Positions 1 to 6,330 are shown, counted from the stretch's first letter. The stretch: 12,744 bases of DNA from Burkholderiales bacterium (GCA_025352345.1 JANXTP010000037.1:1-12744), one strand, 5' to 3'. The notes: generated by a model not told the origin, from the sequence alone. Made by a program: numbers and translations.

Positions 1-227
1 TCCACATCGAGCTGCTCCATCGCGTCGAACAGGCGCGGCACATGGGCATCGGCCAGGCGTTTGCGGCGCAGGTTGCTCATCACCGCATTCGCCATTTCCA
101 GAGGCCAGATGGCCGGCGCGATCAGGTGTGCCGCCAGCACCGCGTAGGCGCTGGCGGGCTGCGCCTCGTCGTGCATCACGATGGCGAGCGCGTACGACGC
201 ATCCAGCACCACCGTCGCCTCACTCAT
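1..227 (-). CDS. vapC: PIN-domain toxin (VapC-like), 3' part missing
   Basis: This is the N-terminal 75 residues of a PIN-domain ribonuclease toxin; the rest lies beyond the left edge of the window. VapC-type toxins cut RNA, often tRNA or rRNA, and are held inactive by their antitoxin. Seen here: a start reading MSEATVVLDASYALA, with the first PIN acidic residue at D9, and a second conserved acidic position at E44 in WPLEMANAV, a typical PIN beta1 and alpha2 layout. The later catalytic aspartates fall outside the window. The ATG overlaps the antitoxin stop codon (ATGA), which indicates translational coupling and fixes this start. Pairing with a Phd/YefM-type antitoxin is common for VapC toxins. 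Whether the full toxin is intact cannot be judged. Confidence 0.82.
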   Translation of the reverse strand, partial: MSEATVVLDASYALAIVMHDEAQPASAYAVLAAHLIAPAIWPLEMANAVMSNLRRKRLADAHVPRLFDAMEQLDV

Positions 228-544
228 TCGAGGCCCGCCGCCTTCAGCTTGCGCGCGGTGTGTGCTTCGCGCTGATCGCGGACGACCTGCACGATGTCGG
301 AGATGGGCGCCGCACCGCCATCGCGTCGTATGTCTACATTCAAATCCATGATCGCCTGGATGGCGGCCAATCGCCGCGCCTTGTCGACCACGGGTACGGC
401 CTGGACAGGCACCAGCCGCACCACCGGCTTGTTGTGCCGGGTGATGACAATCTCTTCCCCCGCCTCGGCACGGCTGACCAGTTCGGAGAAATGCGTCTTG
501 GCCTCGAACAGGCCGATGCTTTGGATGGATCGTGACAAGGACAT
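224..544 (-). CDS. Phd/YefM-family antitoxin
   Basis: This is the antitoxin of a type II toxin-antitoxin pair: it binds and neutralises the downstream PIN toxin and normally represses its own operon. It has 106 residues. Residues about 8-48 carry the Phd/YefM signature, IGLFEAKTHFSELVSRAEAG followed by EEIVITRHNKPVVRLVP, which forms the DNA-binding dimer fold. The remaining ~55 residues are basic and helical and should be the toxin-binding arm; the protein is somewhat longer than the usual 75-90 residues of the family. The start at 544 is supported by GGAG (550-553 on the minus strand), five bases before the ATG. The stop overlaps the toxin start by the four-base ATGA arrangement. A long inverted repeat lies just upstream and probably mediates autoregulation. 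The exact antitoxin subfamily name is uncertain. Confidence 0.9.
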   Translation of the reverse strand: MSLSRSIQSIGLFEAKTHFSELVSRAEAGEEIVITRHNKPVVRLVPVQAVPVVDKARRLAAIQAIMDLNVDIRRDGGAAPISDIVQVVRDQREAHTARKLKAAGLE

Positions 545-554
545 GGTCGCTCCA

Positions 555-592
555 GCGCTAAAAATCTGGTTGAACAGACCAGATTTTAGCGC
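555..592 (-). promoter_or_regulatory. Inverted-repeat operator/promoter of the toxin-antitoxin operon
   Basis: The arms GCGCTAAAAATCTGGT (555-570) and ACCAGATTTTAGCGC (578-592) are reverse complements except for one extra A in the left arm, with a 7-base spacer TGAACAG. The repeat starts 10 bases upstream of the antitoxin ATG. On the minus strand the 578-592 arm contains TAAAAT (588-583), a fair -10 hexamer; no convincing -35 was found. An AT-rich palindrome over the promoter is the usual operator arrangement for Phd/YefM-type antitoxins, so binding by the antitoxin or the antitoxin-toxin complex is inferred. The transcript would start inside the repeat, so it is unlikely to act as a terminator. 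It also lies within the 93-base divergent gap to gabD, so bound repressor might affect that gene too. Confidence 0.6.
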
Positions 593-637
593 ACTACCAA
601 CCCTGCGTTAGATTGTCCTGCCGCACCGGAGCACCGC

Positions 638-2116
638 ATGACCCTGACCCCCTCGCCGCTGGCGGCCCTGAACGATCCCTCTCTGCTGAAGACCGACGCA
701 CTGATCGATGGCGTGTGGGTAGGCGCGATGCAGCGTTTCGCCGTCGACGATCCGGCCACCGGATCGACCTTGGCCGCGGTGGCGAACCTGGGCGCCGCCG
801 AAGCCGAAGCGGCCATTGCCGCCGCCAACCGCGCCTGGCCGGCCTGGCGCAACAAGACGGCCAAAGAGCGCGCCGCGATCCTGATGCGGTGGTATCACCT
901 GCTGGTTCAACATGCCGACGACCTGGCCCGCATCATGACCGCCGAACAGGGCAAGCCGCTGGCCGAGGCCAAGGGTGAAGTCACCTACGGCGCCAGCTTC
1001 CTGGAATGGTTCGCCGAAGAGGCCAAGCGCGTCTACGGTGAAACCGTGCCGACCACCGACGCCAACAAGCGCGTGCTCGTCATCAAGCAGCCCATTGGTG
1101 TGTGCGCCGCCATCACGCCGTGGAATTTCCCGATCGCGATGATCACCCGCAAGGTCGCGCCGGCGCTGGCTGCGGGCTGCACGGTGGTCATCAAGCCGGC
1201 CGAGCAGACGCCGTTGTCGGCACTGGCGGTGGCCGAGCTGGCCCAGCGCGCAGGCATGCCACCGGGCGTGCTGAACATCGTCACCGCCGACAGCGAGCAG
1301 TCGATCGCCATCGGCAACGTGCTGTGCGCCAGCGACACCGTGCGCCACCTGTCATTCACCGGCTCGACCGAGGTCGGCCGCATCCTGATGAAGCAATGCG
1401 CGCCGACGGTCAAGAAGCTGTCGCTCGAACTCGGCGGCAATGCGCCGTTCATCGTGTTCGACGATGCCGACATCGACAGCGCGGTCGAGGGCGCGCTGGT
1501 CAGCAAATACCGCAATGCCGGCCAGACCTGCGTCTGTGCGAACCGGCTGTATGTGCAGGACAGCGTCTACGACACCTTCGTCGACAAGCTCGCCGCGAAG
1601 GTGCGCGCCATCCAGGTCGGCAACGGCTTCGAGGCCGGCGTCACGCAAGGCCCGATGATCGATGCGAATGCGATCGCGAAGATCGAGAGCCATGTCGCCG
1701 ACGCGCTGGCCAAGGGCGCCAGGCTGCTGGTCGGTGGCCACCGCATGCACGGCCATTTCTTCGAGCCCACCGTGCTCGCCGACACCACCGCCGACATGCT
1801 CTGCGCCCGCGAGGAAACCTTCGGCCCGGTGGCGCCGGTGTTCCGCTTCCACACCGAGGCCGAAGCCATTGCGTTGGCCAATGCGACCGAGTTCGGCCTG
1901 GCCAGCTACTTCTACAGCCGCGACATCGGGCGCATCTTCCGCGTCGGCGAGGCGCTGGAATACGGCATGGTCGGCGTCAACACCGGGCTGATCTCGACCG
2001 CCGAGGTGCCGTTCGGCGGCGTCAAGCAGTCGGGGCTGGGTCGCGAAGGTTCACACCATGGCATCGACGATTACGTCGAGATCAAGTACCTGTGTATGGG
2101 TGACATCCAGCGCTGA
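638..2116 (+). CDS. gabD: Succinate-semialdehyde dehydrogenase (NAD(P)+)
   Basis: This cytoplasmic aldehyde dehydrogenase oxidises succinate semialdehyde to succinate, the last step of the GABA shunt and of related amine catabolism. Its 492 residues match the family length of about 480-490. Visible signatures are the cofactor-domain PWNFP motif, FTGSTEVG, the general base E264 in LELGG, the nucleophile C298 in GQTCVCANR, and the family-typical C-terminus PFGGVKQSGLGREGS followed by HGIDDYVEIKYLCMG. The C-x-C at 298/300 is usual for this subfamily. The start is supported by GGAG at 628-631, six bases before the ATG. No GABA transaminase or GABA transporter gene lies nearby, so the source of the substrate is not shown. 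The next gene follows after 18 bases on the same strand and may be co-transcribed. The closely related glutarate-semialdehyde dehydrogenase activity cannot be excluded from sequence alone. Confidence 0.95.
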   Translation: MTLTPSPLAALNDPSLLKTDALIDGVWVGAMQRFAVDDPATGSTLAAVANLGAAEAEAAIAAANRAWPAWRNKTAKERAAILMRWYHLLVQHADDLARIMTAEQGKPLAEAKGEVTYGASFLEWFAEEAKRVYGETVPTTDANKRVLVIKQPIGVCAAITPWNFPIAMITRKVAPALAAGCTVVIKPAEQTPLSALAVAELAQRAGMPPGVLNIVTADSEQSIAIGNVLCASDTVRHLSFTGSTEVGRILMKQCAPTVKKLSLELGGNAPFIVFDDADIDSAVEGALVSKYRNAGQTCVCANRLYVQDSVYDTFVDKLAAKVRAIQVGNGFEAGVTQGPMIDANAIAKIESHVADALAKGARLLVGGHRMHGHFFEPTVLADTTADMLCAREETFGPVAPVFRFHTEAEAIALANATEFGLASYFYSRDIGRIFRVGEALEYGMVGVNTGLISTAEVPFGGVKQSGLGREGSHHGIDDYVEIKYLCMGDIQR

Positions 2117-2134
2117 GCCACCGCCACGCAACAC

Positions 2135-3052
2135 ATGCATTTCCCCACGCTCGAAATCCGCCACTGGGTGCTGCTGACGTTTGTCGGCTCTGCGCTGTAT
2201 GTGCACCTGCGCGGCCGGGTGCGCTTCAAGCTGGCGCGCGCGCTGACCGACTTCACCGTGCTGCTGGCGCCGATCAACCTGCTGATGTACGCCTTCTCGC
2301 GTATCCCGCGCAGCGCCTACATCGATGTGGCGCAGTTTCCTGAACTGGTCGAGCTGCAGACGCACTGGCCGACGATCCGCGACGAGGCGCTGCGCCTGAA
2401 CGACGAGGGCTACATCCGTGCCGCGGCCGGCTACACCGACATCGGCTTCAACTCGTTCTTTCGCACCGGCTGGAAGCGCTTTTACCTCACCTGGTACGGC
2501 AAGGACCTGGCCTCGGCGCAGGCGCTGTGCCCGCGGACGGTGGCACTGCTGCGAGGCATCCCGTCGATCAAGGCGGCGATGTTCGCCTCACTGCCACCGG
2601 GCGCGCGGCTGGTGCGGCACCGTGACCCGTACGCCGGCTCGCTGCGCTTTCACCTCGGGCTGCGAACACCGAACGATCCCGGCTGCTACATCGATGTGGA
2701 CGGCGAGCGCTACCACTGGCGCGACGGCGAGGCGGTGATGTTCGACGAGACCTACATCCACACCGCCGCCAACACCACCGACCAGCAGCGCGTGATCCTC
2801 TTCTGCGACATCGAGCGGCCGCTGTGGGGCAGCCCGCTGCGCGTGTTCAACCGGTTGTTTGCCAAGCACTTCATGGCCGCCGCCTCGACGCAGAATGTCA
2901 ACGGCGAGCCGATCGGCGGCATCAACAAGGCGTTCGCCCACGCCTACAAGCTGCGCGCCGCCGCCAAGGAGTTCAAGCGCGGCAACCGCACCGCGTATTA
3001 CGTGCTGAAGTGGCTGGCAATCGCCGGATTGGTGTGGGCGATCTTCTGGTGA
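2135..3052 (+). CDS. lpxO: LpxO-like aspartyl/asparaginyl beta-hydroxylase family protein
   Basis: This is a 305-residue membrane-anchored Fe(II)/2-oxoglutarate dioxygenase. The best-known members with this layout are LpxO enzymes, which 2-hydroxylate a secondary acyl chain of lipid A at the inner membrane. Hydrophobic segments lie near residues 11-25 and 40-56 and at the extreme C-terminus (about 290-305). The catalytic core has HRDPYAGSLRFHLGL (H162, D164, H173), then WRDGEAVMFDETYIHTAAN with the distal iron ligand H209, and R219 as the likely 2-oxoglutarate-binding arginine. The surrounding text (GFNSFFRTGWKRFYLTWYG and ILFCDIERPL) is also LpxO-like. There is no clear Shine-Dalgarno sequence before the ATG, but it is the first start after gabD and keeps the N-terminal membrane segment. 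The lipid A substrate is inferred from family resemblance; another lipid or protein substrate is possible. Confidence 0.8.
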   Translation: MHFPTLEIRHWVLLTFVGSALYVHLRGRVRFKLARALTDFTVLLAPINLLMYAFSRIPRSAYIDVAQFPELVELQTHWPTIRDEALRLNDEGYIRAAAGYTDIGFNSFFRTGWKRFYLTWYGKDLASAQALCPRTVALLRGIPSIKAAMFASLPPGARLVRHRDPYAGSLRFHLGLRTPNDPGCYIDVDGERYHWRDGEAVMFDETYIHTAANTTDQQRVILFCDIERPLWGSPLRVFNRLFAKHFMAAASTQNVNGEPIGGINKAFAHAYKLRAAAKEFKRGNRTAYYVLKWLAIAGLVWAIFW

Positions 3053-3111
3053 GGGCACTTCTGTGACGGCACGGGGCGCTTCGGCGCGCTGGATTCCGCC
3101 CCCGGATCAGC

Positions 3112-4032
3112 TCAGTGCGAATCCTCGTCGTTTGCTGCCGGGATGGCACCGTGTTCGACCCGGTTGGCATAACCCGAACGGCCGGTGGCCTGCGCCGAGG
3201 CCGCAAGGCCGGCTGCGCGGCGCAGCAGCATGTCGGGCTGCGTGCCATCGGCTGGATACGACGCGATGCCCAACGCGGTGGCCACTGCCAGATCGACGCC
3301 ACCGACCTTGAAGGTCTCGCCGAGCGAGCCCAACAGCTTGCGGCCGACGCGGTCGGCATCGGCGGGCGTGTCGATCAGCGACAGCAGCACGGCAAACGCA
3401 TCGTCACCGACCGAGGCGACCACATCGCTGGCACGCACGCCGGCACGCAGCCGCACCGCAACCTTGCGGCGAAGCGTGCCGGCGGCCTCGGGCCCGAGGC
3501 GCGCCATCGTCGTCGCCAGACCCTCGATGCGCAGCACCAGCAGCGCCATCGGCGCCGGCTCGCGCTCGCGCAGCGCCAGCAGGTGGCTCATGTGTTCGAT
3601 CAGCTGACCCGCGTGCGGCAAGCCGGTGTGCACATCGGTGGCGAAAGCCTGCCGGGTCACGGCCCGCACCCGCTGCCGCTCGATCGCTGCGCGCAGCCGA
3701 CGCGGCCAGTCGGGTTGCACCAGCTCATCGGGGCTGGCGATGTCCTGCGCCCCGTCACGCAGCCAGCGCACACAGTCGGACGCCGTCGGTGCGTCGGCCA
3801 CGACGATCACCGCCACGTCCGACGCACAGCGGACCCAGCCGTCCCAGCCGCCATGGACCACCAGCACATCGACCGGTGCGGCGGCGAGCCGCGGCCAGAG
3901 CTCGTCGGCAGCGCAGCACGCGGTGTCGAACGGGCCGAACCCGTCGCCATCGACCGGAGCTTCCATGCCCGCCCATGCCGCGGCCGCCTGGGTCGGTCCG
4001 GTGTGCAGAACATGCCAACTCGCGTCGCTCAT
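3112..4032 (-). CDS. Degenerate GGDEF-domain protein with retained I-site
   Basis: This protein of 306 residues has a divergent N-terminal region (about 1-125, alpha/beta, resembling a worn receiver domain: VDVLVVHGGW, VAVIVVADAP) and a C-terminal GGDEF domain (about 130-290). The GGDEF domain begins with the typical D-x-x-TGLP motif (D133-P139). The active-site loop, normally GGDEF, reads GDDAF at 209-213: the second glycine and the catalytic glutamate are replaced, so diguanylate cyclase activity is unlikely. The allosteric RxxD motif is intact as RASD (200-203), exactly five residues before the loop, so c-di-GMP binding remains plausible. The ATG at 4032 was chosen because GAGGA lies eight bases upstream; an in-frame ATG at 4050 would add six residues. 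No transmembrane segment is evident. It is transcribed divergently from a MEKHLA protein and converges on the LpxO-like gene. A role as a c-di-GMP receptor is inferred. Confidence 0.85.
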   Translation of the reverse strand: MSDASWHVLHTGPTQAAAAWAGMEAPVDGDGFGPFDTACCAADELWPRLAAAPVDVLVVHGGWDGWVRCASDVAVIVVADAPTASDCVRWLRDGAQDIASPDELVQPDWPRRLRAAIERQRVRAVTRQAFATDVHTGLPHAGQLIEHMSHLLALREREPAPMALLVLRIEGLATTMARLGPEAAGTLRRKVAVRLRAGVRASDVVASVGDDAFAVLLSLIDTPADADRVGRKLLGSLGETFKVGGVDLAVATALGIASYPADGTQPDMLLRRAAGLAASAQATGRSGYANRVEHGAIPAANDEDSH

Positions 4033-4104
4033 CGGGATCGTCCTCGCCATCGGTTTCCATGCGATTGTGGCCGCGAGAAGGCCGGCGCGGGGCCGGTGAT
4101 CAGA

Positions 4105-4126
4105 CTGGACAATTCAGGCTGTCCAG
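4105..4126. promoter_or_regulatory. Perfect 7-bp inverted repeat in a divergent intergenic region
   Basis: CTGGACA (4105-4111) and TGTCCAG (4120-4126) are exact reverse complements separated by ATTCAGGC. The dyad lies between the divergent starts at 4032/4050 (minus) and 4137 (plus) and runs into a second small palindrome, CAGCGCTG (4124-4131). The location suits an operator serving one or both genes, or a hairpin in the leader of the plus-strand gene. No flanking promoter hexamers are convincing, and a dyad this short in GC-rich DNA can arise by chance. Confidence 0.3.
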
Positions 4127-4136
4127 CGCTGTCGTC

Positions 4137-4592
4137 ATGAACCCCACGCATGCCCTTGAACCCACCGATCAGCGGCTGATGCCGGTGGCAGGCAGCCACC
4201 ATCGACTCACCGGCAAATCGCTGGTGGGGAACAGCAGCGATCTGCGCCGCGCCTTGTGGGACGCCGACACCGTGATCGTCGCCCATGGCACCGAACCCGA
4301 CCCGGTGTTCTTCCATGGCAACCAGCGCGCGCTGACGCTGTTTGAGATGGACTGGGCCGCGTCCGTCCAACGTCCATCGCGGCTGTCCGCCGAGCCGCTG
4401 CGGCGCGGCGAGCGGGCACGGCTGATGGCGCAAGTGACCCGCGACGGCTGCATCACCGACTACGCAGGCGTGCACATCTCATCGACCGGGCGGCGCTTTC
4501 GCATCGAGCAAGCGGTGGTCTGGAGCCTGATCGACGGGGACGGTGTGTGTCGTGGGCAGGCCGCTGCGTTTGCCCATTGGCGGCCACTGTGA
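4137..4592 (+). CDS. Single-domain MEKHLA (PAS-like) protein
   Basis: This small soluble protein of 151 residues is almost wholly one MEKHLA domain, a PAS-related fold first described at the C-terminus of plant HD-ZIP III proteins and found alone in bacteria. Visible family text includes the AHGTEPDPVFFHGNQRALTLFEMDW segment (about residues 44-68), read here as AHGTEPDP, FFHGN, ALTLFE, then PSRLSAEPLRRGER, YAGVHISSTGRRFRIEQAVVW and a short C-terminus. The ATG at 4137 is inferred: upstream codons in the same frame read as arginine/proline-rich shadow sequence of the opposite-strand gene, while recognisable domain sequence follows this ATG. No good Shine-Dalgarno sequence precedes it. PAS-like folds sense ligands or mediate protein contacts, but no ligand or partner is known to me. 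Its divergent neighbour is a degenerate GGDEF protein, which hints at a shared signalling role but does not prove one. Confidence 0.85.
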   Translation: MNPTHALEPTDQRLMPVAGSHHRLTGKSLVGNSSDLRRALWDADTVIVAHGTEPDPVFFHGNQRALTLFEMDWAASVQRPSRLSAEPLRRGERARLMAQVTRDGCITDYAGVHISSTGRRFRIEQAVVWSLIDGDGVCRGQAAAFAHWRPL

Positions 4593-4694
4593 TGCTTTGC
4601 GAAGGAGCAGAAGCGACCGACCGTGCCACCCAACGTCGGCGAACAGGCGCTTCAGGTACAACCAGAAGATGTAGCCACCAGATGGAGTTGCCGT

Positions 4695-5417
4695 ATGGGC
4701 ATTAACGCTCGCGTAGACATGTCAACGCGCGGTTTCGTGACGGAGATGCCTGATTCGCTGCGCTACGCGGCCTCAACCCGAGTCGAGTTCGAAGTGACGG
4801 GAATGATGTGCGCGCGCATTCCGCGCTCGAGTCGCGTACTGGACATCGGTTGTGGAACCGGGTCCATTTCCTCACTCGTGATTGCCGAATGCAACGCAAA
4901 ACTGGTCGGCATTGAGCCTGATCCCGATCGGGCTGAAGCATGTCGCTCGCGTGGCATCGCGACTGTGTGCGGGTACTACAACGACCAGACGGCCGATGAA
5001 CTCGGCGCATTCGATGTGATCATGTTCGCCGATGTACTGGAACATGTCCCCGATCCAGTTTCGTTGCTGGAGCGAGCAGCGCAACATCTAACCCGCACCG
5101 GATGCGTGATCGTGTCGGTACCAAATGTCGCGCATTGGACCATTCGCTGGTCGTTGCTGCGCGGGCGTTTTGACTACCAGCCTACAGGCATCATGGATGC
5201 GACGCATCTGCGGTGGTTTACGTCCCGAACCGCTGATCAGGTGATCGCGGCGGCCGGTCTGTCCGTTGTTGAACACGACTGGACAAGCGGGAGTTGGATG
5301 TCCGCTTATCGGCGAATTCCGAAGCGATTCCGGAGGGTATTGCTGCGGGCATTGGTTCGGCTCGCTCCGCATGCGTTCGGTTGCCAACACGTCGTTACCG
5401 CGAGACGCGCCACCTGA
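4695..5417 (+). CDS. Class I SAM-dependent methyltransferase (Methyltransf_23-like)
   Basis: This is a predicted small-molecule or glycan methyltransferase of 240 residues using S-adenosylmethionine. Motif I is VLDIGCGTG (48-56); the acidic residue ending beta2 lies in VGIEPDPDRAEA; FADVLEHVPDP (about 111-121) is the post-motif typical of the UbiG/Methyltransf_23 type; and PNVAHW with the following RGRFDYQPTG and LRWFT resembles methyltransferases from sugar or polysaccharide clusters. The start at 4695 is supported by GGAG (4684-4687), seven bases upstream; the frame stays open upstream to a GTG at 4623 with no recognisable domain. Base composition is lower than in neighbouring genes (176 G+C in 300 bases counted, about 59%), suggesting acquisition. 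It is an orphan: no glycosyltransferase or other partner is adjacent. Its substrate is unknown. Confidence 0.85.
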   Translation: MGINARVDMSTRGFVTEMPDSLRYAASTRVEFEVTGMMCARIPRSSRVLDIGCGTGSISSLVIAECNAKLVGIEPDPDRAEACRSRGIATVCGYYNDQTADELGAFDVIMFADVLEHVPDPVSLLERAAQHLTRTGCVIVSVPNVAHWTIRWSLLRGRFDYQPTGIMDATHLRWFTSRTADQVIAAAGLSVVEHDWTSGSWMSAYRRIPKRFRRVLLRALVRLAPHAFGCQHVVTARRAT

Positions 5418-5430
5418 GCACCACCCAAGC

Positions 5431-5457
5431 TTGTTGCGGAGTGGTGGCGAATACAAT
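5431..5457 (+). promoter_or_regulatory. Likely promoter of the tRNA-Gly gene
   Basis: TACAAT at 5452-5457 matches the -10 consensus at five of six positions and would place the transcript start about six bases before the mature tRNA 5' end. A weak -35 candidate, TTGTTG (5431-5436), lies 15 bases upstream, shorter than ideal. The site sits in the 51-base gap after the methyltransferase stop, where a tRNA promoter is expected. Confidence 0.5.
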
Positions 5458-5468
5458 CTGGCTGCGCT

Positions 5469-5542
5469 GCGGGTGTAGTTCAATGGCAGAACGGCAGCTT
5501 CCCAAGCTTCATACGAGGGTTCGATTCCCTTCACCCGCTCCA
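5469..5542 (+). tRNA. tRNA-Gly, anticodon CCC (reads GGG)
   Basis: The 74-nt gene folds as a full cloverleaf with encoded CCA. The acceptor stem is GCGGGTG/CACCCGC (5469-5475 with 5532-5538) and the discriminator is U. The D-arm is GTTC-AATGGCA-GAAC, the anticodon loop is TTCCCAA with CCC at 5501-5503, and the T-arm is GAGGG-TTCGATT-CCCTT. It closely resembles the Escherichia coli glyU tRNA. The anticodon stem GCAGC/GCTTC has one C-U mismatch at the second pair (28-42). The variable loop is only four bases (ATAC) and has no G at position 46, so this tRNA should not itself be a substrate of the TrmB encoded next door. The intrinsic terminator follows 16 bases after CCA. Confidence 0.97.
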
Positions 5543-5558
5543 GCACACCACTCCGAAC

Positions 5559-5582
5559 AACGGCCCTCTCAGGGCCGTTTTT
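5559..5582 (+). terminator. Intrinsic terminator after tRNA-Gly
   Basis: A perfect nine-base-pair stem, AACGGCCCT (5559-5567) and AGGGCCGTT (5571-5579), with a three-base loop CTC runs into a T tract (TTTTT across 5578-5582). It should end the tRNA transcript. It lies only 22 bases before the preferred trmB start. Confidence 0.88.
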
Positions 5583-5604
5583 GCTGCCCGTTGCGCACCT
5601 GCCC

Positions 5605-6330
5605 ATGAGTTCCAAGGTCCCCTCGCCGAACCTCGACACCGACGAGTCGATGCCGCATCGCCCGATCAAATCATTCGTGCTGCGCGCGGGTCGCATGGGC
5701 CCCGGCCAGACGCGGGCGATGAACGACTGGGGGCCGCGGTTCCTGGTGCCGTACGCGCCGCAGCCGCTGGACACCGCCGCGGTCTTCGGCCGCAGCGCGC
5801 CGCTGATCGTCGAGATCGGCTTCGGCATGGGGGATGCCACCGCCACCATCGCCGCCGCCCTGCCCGACACCGACTTTCTCGGCCTGGAGGTGCACGGCCC
5901 GGGGGTTGGCGCGCTGCTGAAGCTGATCGGGGAGCGCAGCCTCGCCAATGTGCGCATCGTTCGGCACGACGCGGTCGACGTGCTGGAGCAGATGATCGCG
6001 CCCGCCTCGCTGGCTGGAGTGCATGTGTTTTTCCCCGATCCGTGGCACAAGCTGAAGCACCACAAGCGGCGGCTGATCCAGCCTGCGTTCGCGGCACTGC
6101 TGGCGTCGCGGCTGGCGCCGGGCGGCTACCTGCACTGCGCGACCGATTGGCAACCGTATGCGGTGCAGATGCTGGAGGTGCTGACGGCAGAGCCGGCCTT
6201 GTCGAACACAGCCGCGCACGGCAGCGACGGCTGCGCACCGAAGCCCGACTACCGGCCGCTGACCAAGTTCGAGAAACGCGGACTGAAGCTCGGTCACGGC
6301 GTGTGGGACCTGGTGTTTCGCCGCGTCTGA
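5605..6330 (+). CDS. trmB: tRNA (guanine(46)-N7)-methyltransferase
   Basis: TrmB uses S-adenosylmethionine to make m7G at position 46 in the variable loop of many tRNAs. The 241 residues match the usual length. Family signatures are HRPIKSFVLRAGR near the N-terminus, the SAM-binding EIGFGMG, FLGLEVHGPGVGALL, the catalytic-region FFPDPWHK with the following KRR, ATDW, and the C-terminal TKFEKRG and LGHGVWDL. The ATG at 5605 (MSSKVP) was preferred because it gives an N-terminus of typical length; an ATG at 5650 (MPHRPIK) is the alternative, and neither has a strong Shine-Dalgarno sequence. A TTG at 5581 falls within the terminator T tract and is unlikely. With so little room after the terminator, expression may depend on read-through from the tRNA unit. 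Confidence 0.96.
   Translation: MSSKVPSPNLDTDESMPHRPIKSFVLRAGRMGPGQTRAMNDWGPRFLVPYAPQPLDTAAVFGRSAPLIVEIGFGMGDATATIAAALPDTDFLGLEVHGPGVGALLKLIGERSLANVRIVRHDAVDVLEQMIAPASLAGVHVFFPDPWHKLKHHKRRLIQPAFAALLASRLAPGGYLHCATDWQPYAVQMLEVLTAEPALSNTAAHGSDGCAPKPDYRPLTKFEKRGLKLGHGVWDLVFRRV

Noticed and set aside
1529..1537. C-x-C at the GabD active site as an unusual redox switch
   Set aside because: A second cysteine two residues after the nucleophile is normal in succinate-semialdehyde dehydrogenases.
608..1852. Minus-strand frames opposite gabD
   Set aside because: They are shadows of the dehydrogenase gene, with no domain signatures and no ribosome binding sites found.
3053..3111. Small hairpin GCGC-TTCG-GCGC (3076-3087) between convergent genes as a terminator
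   Set aside because: The stem is only four base pairs and there is no T tract on either strand.
3115..4140. A 341-codon plus-strand frame opposite the GGDEF gene
   Set aside because: Its product is low-complexity Arg/His/Gln-rich and matches no family, while the minus strand encodes a recognisable GGDEF domain.
4593..4694. Gene remnant upstream of the methyltransferase (an open minus-strand stretch reading YIFWLYLKRLFADVGW)
   Set aside because: It is short, lacks a start context and extends into the antisense of the MEKHLA gene. It could be a degraded fragment, but there is not enough to support it.
5469..5542. tRNA-Gly as an attachment site of an integrated element
   Set aside because: I found no second copy of the tRNA 3' end in the window and no integrase gene. 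The low-GC methyltransferase lies on the 5' side of the tRNA, whereas islands usually insert at the 3' end.
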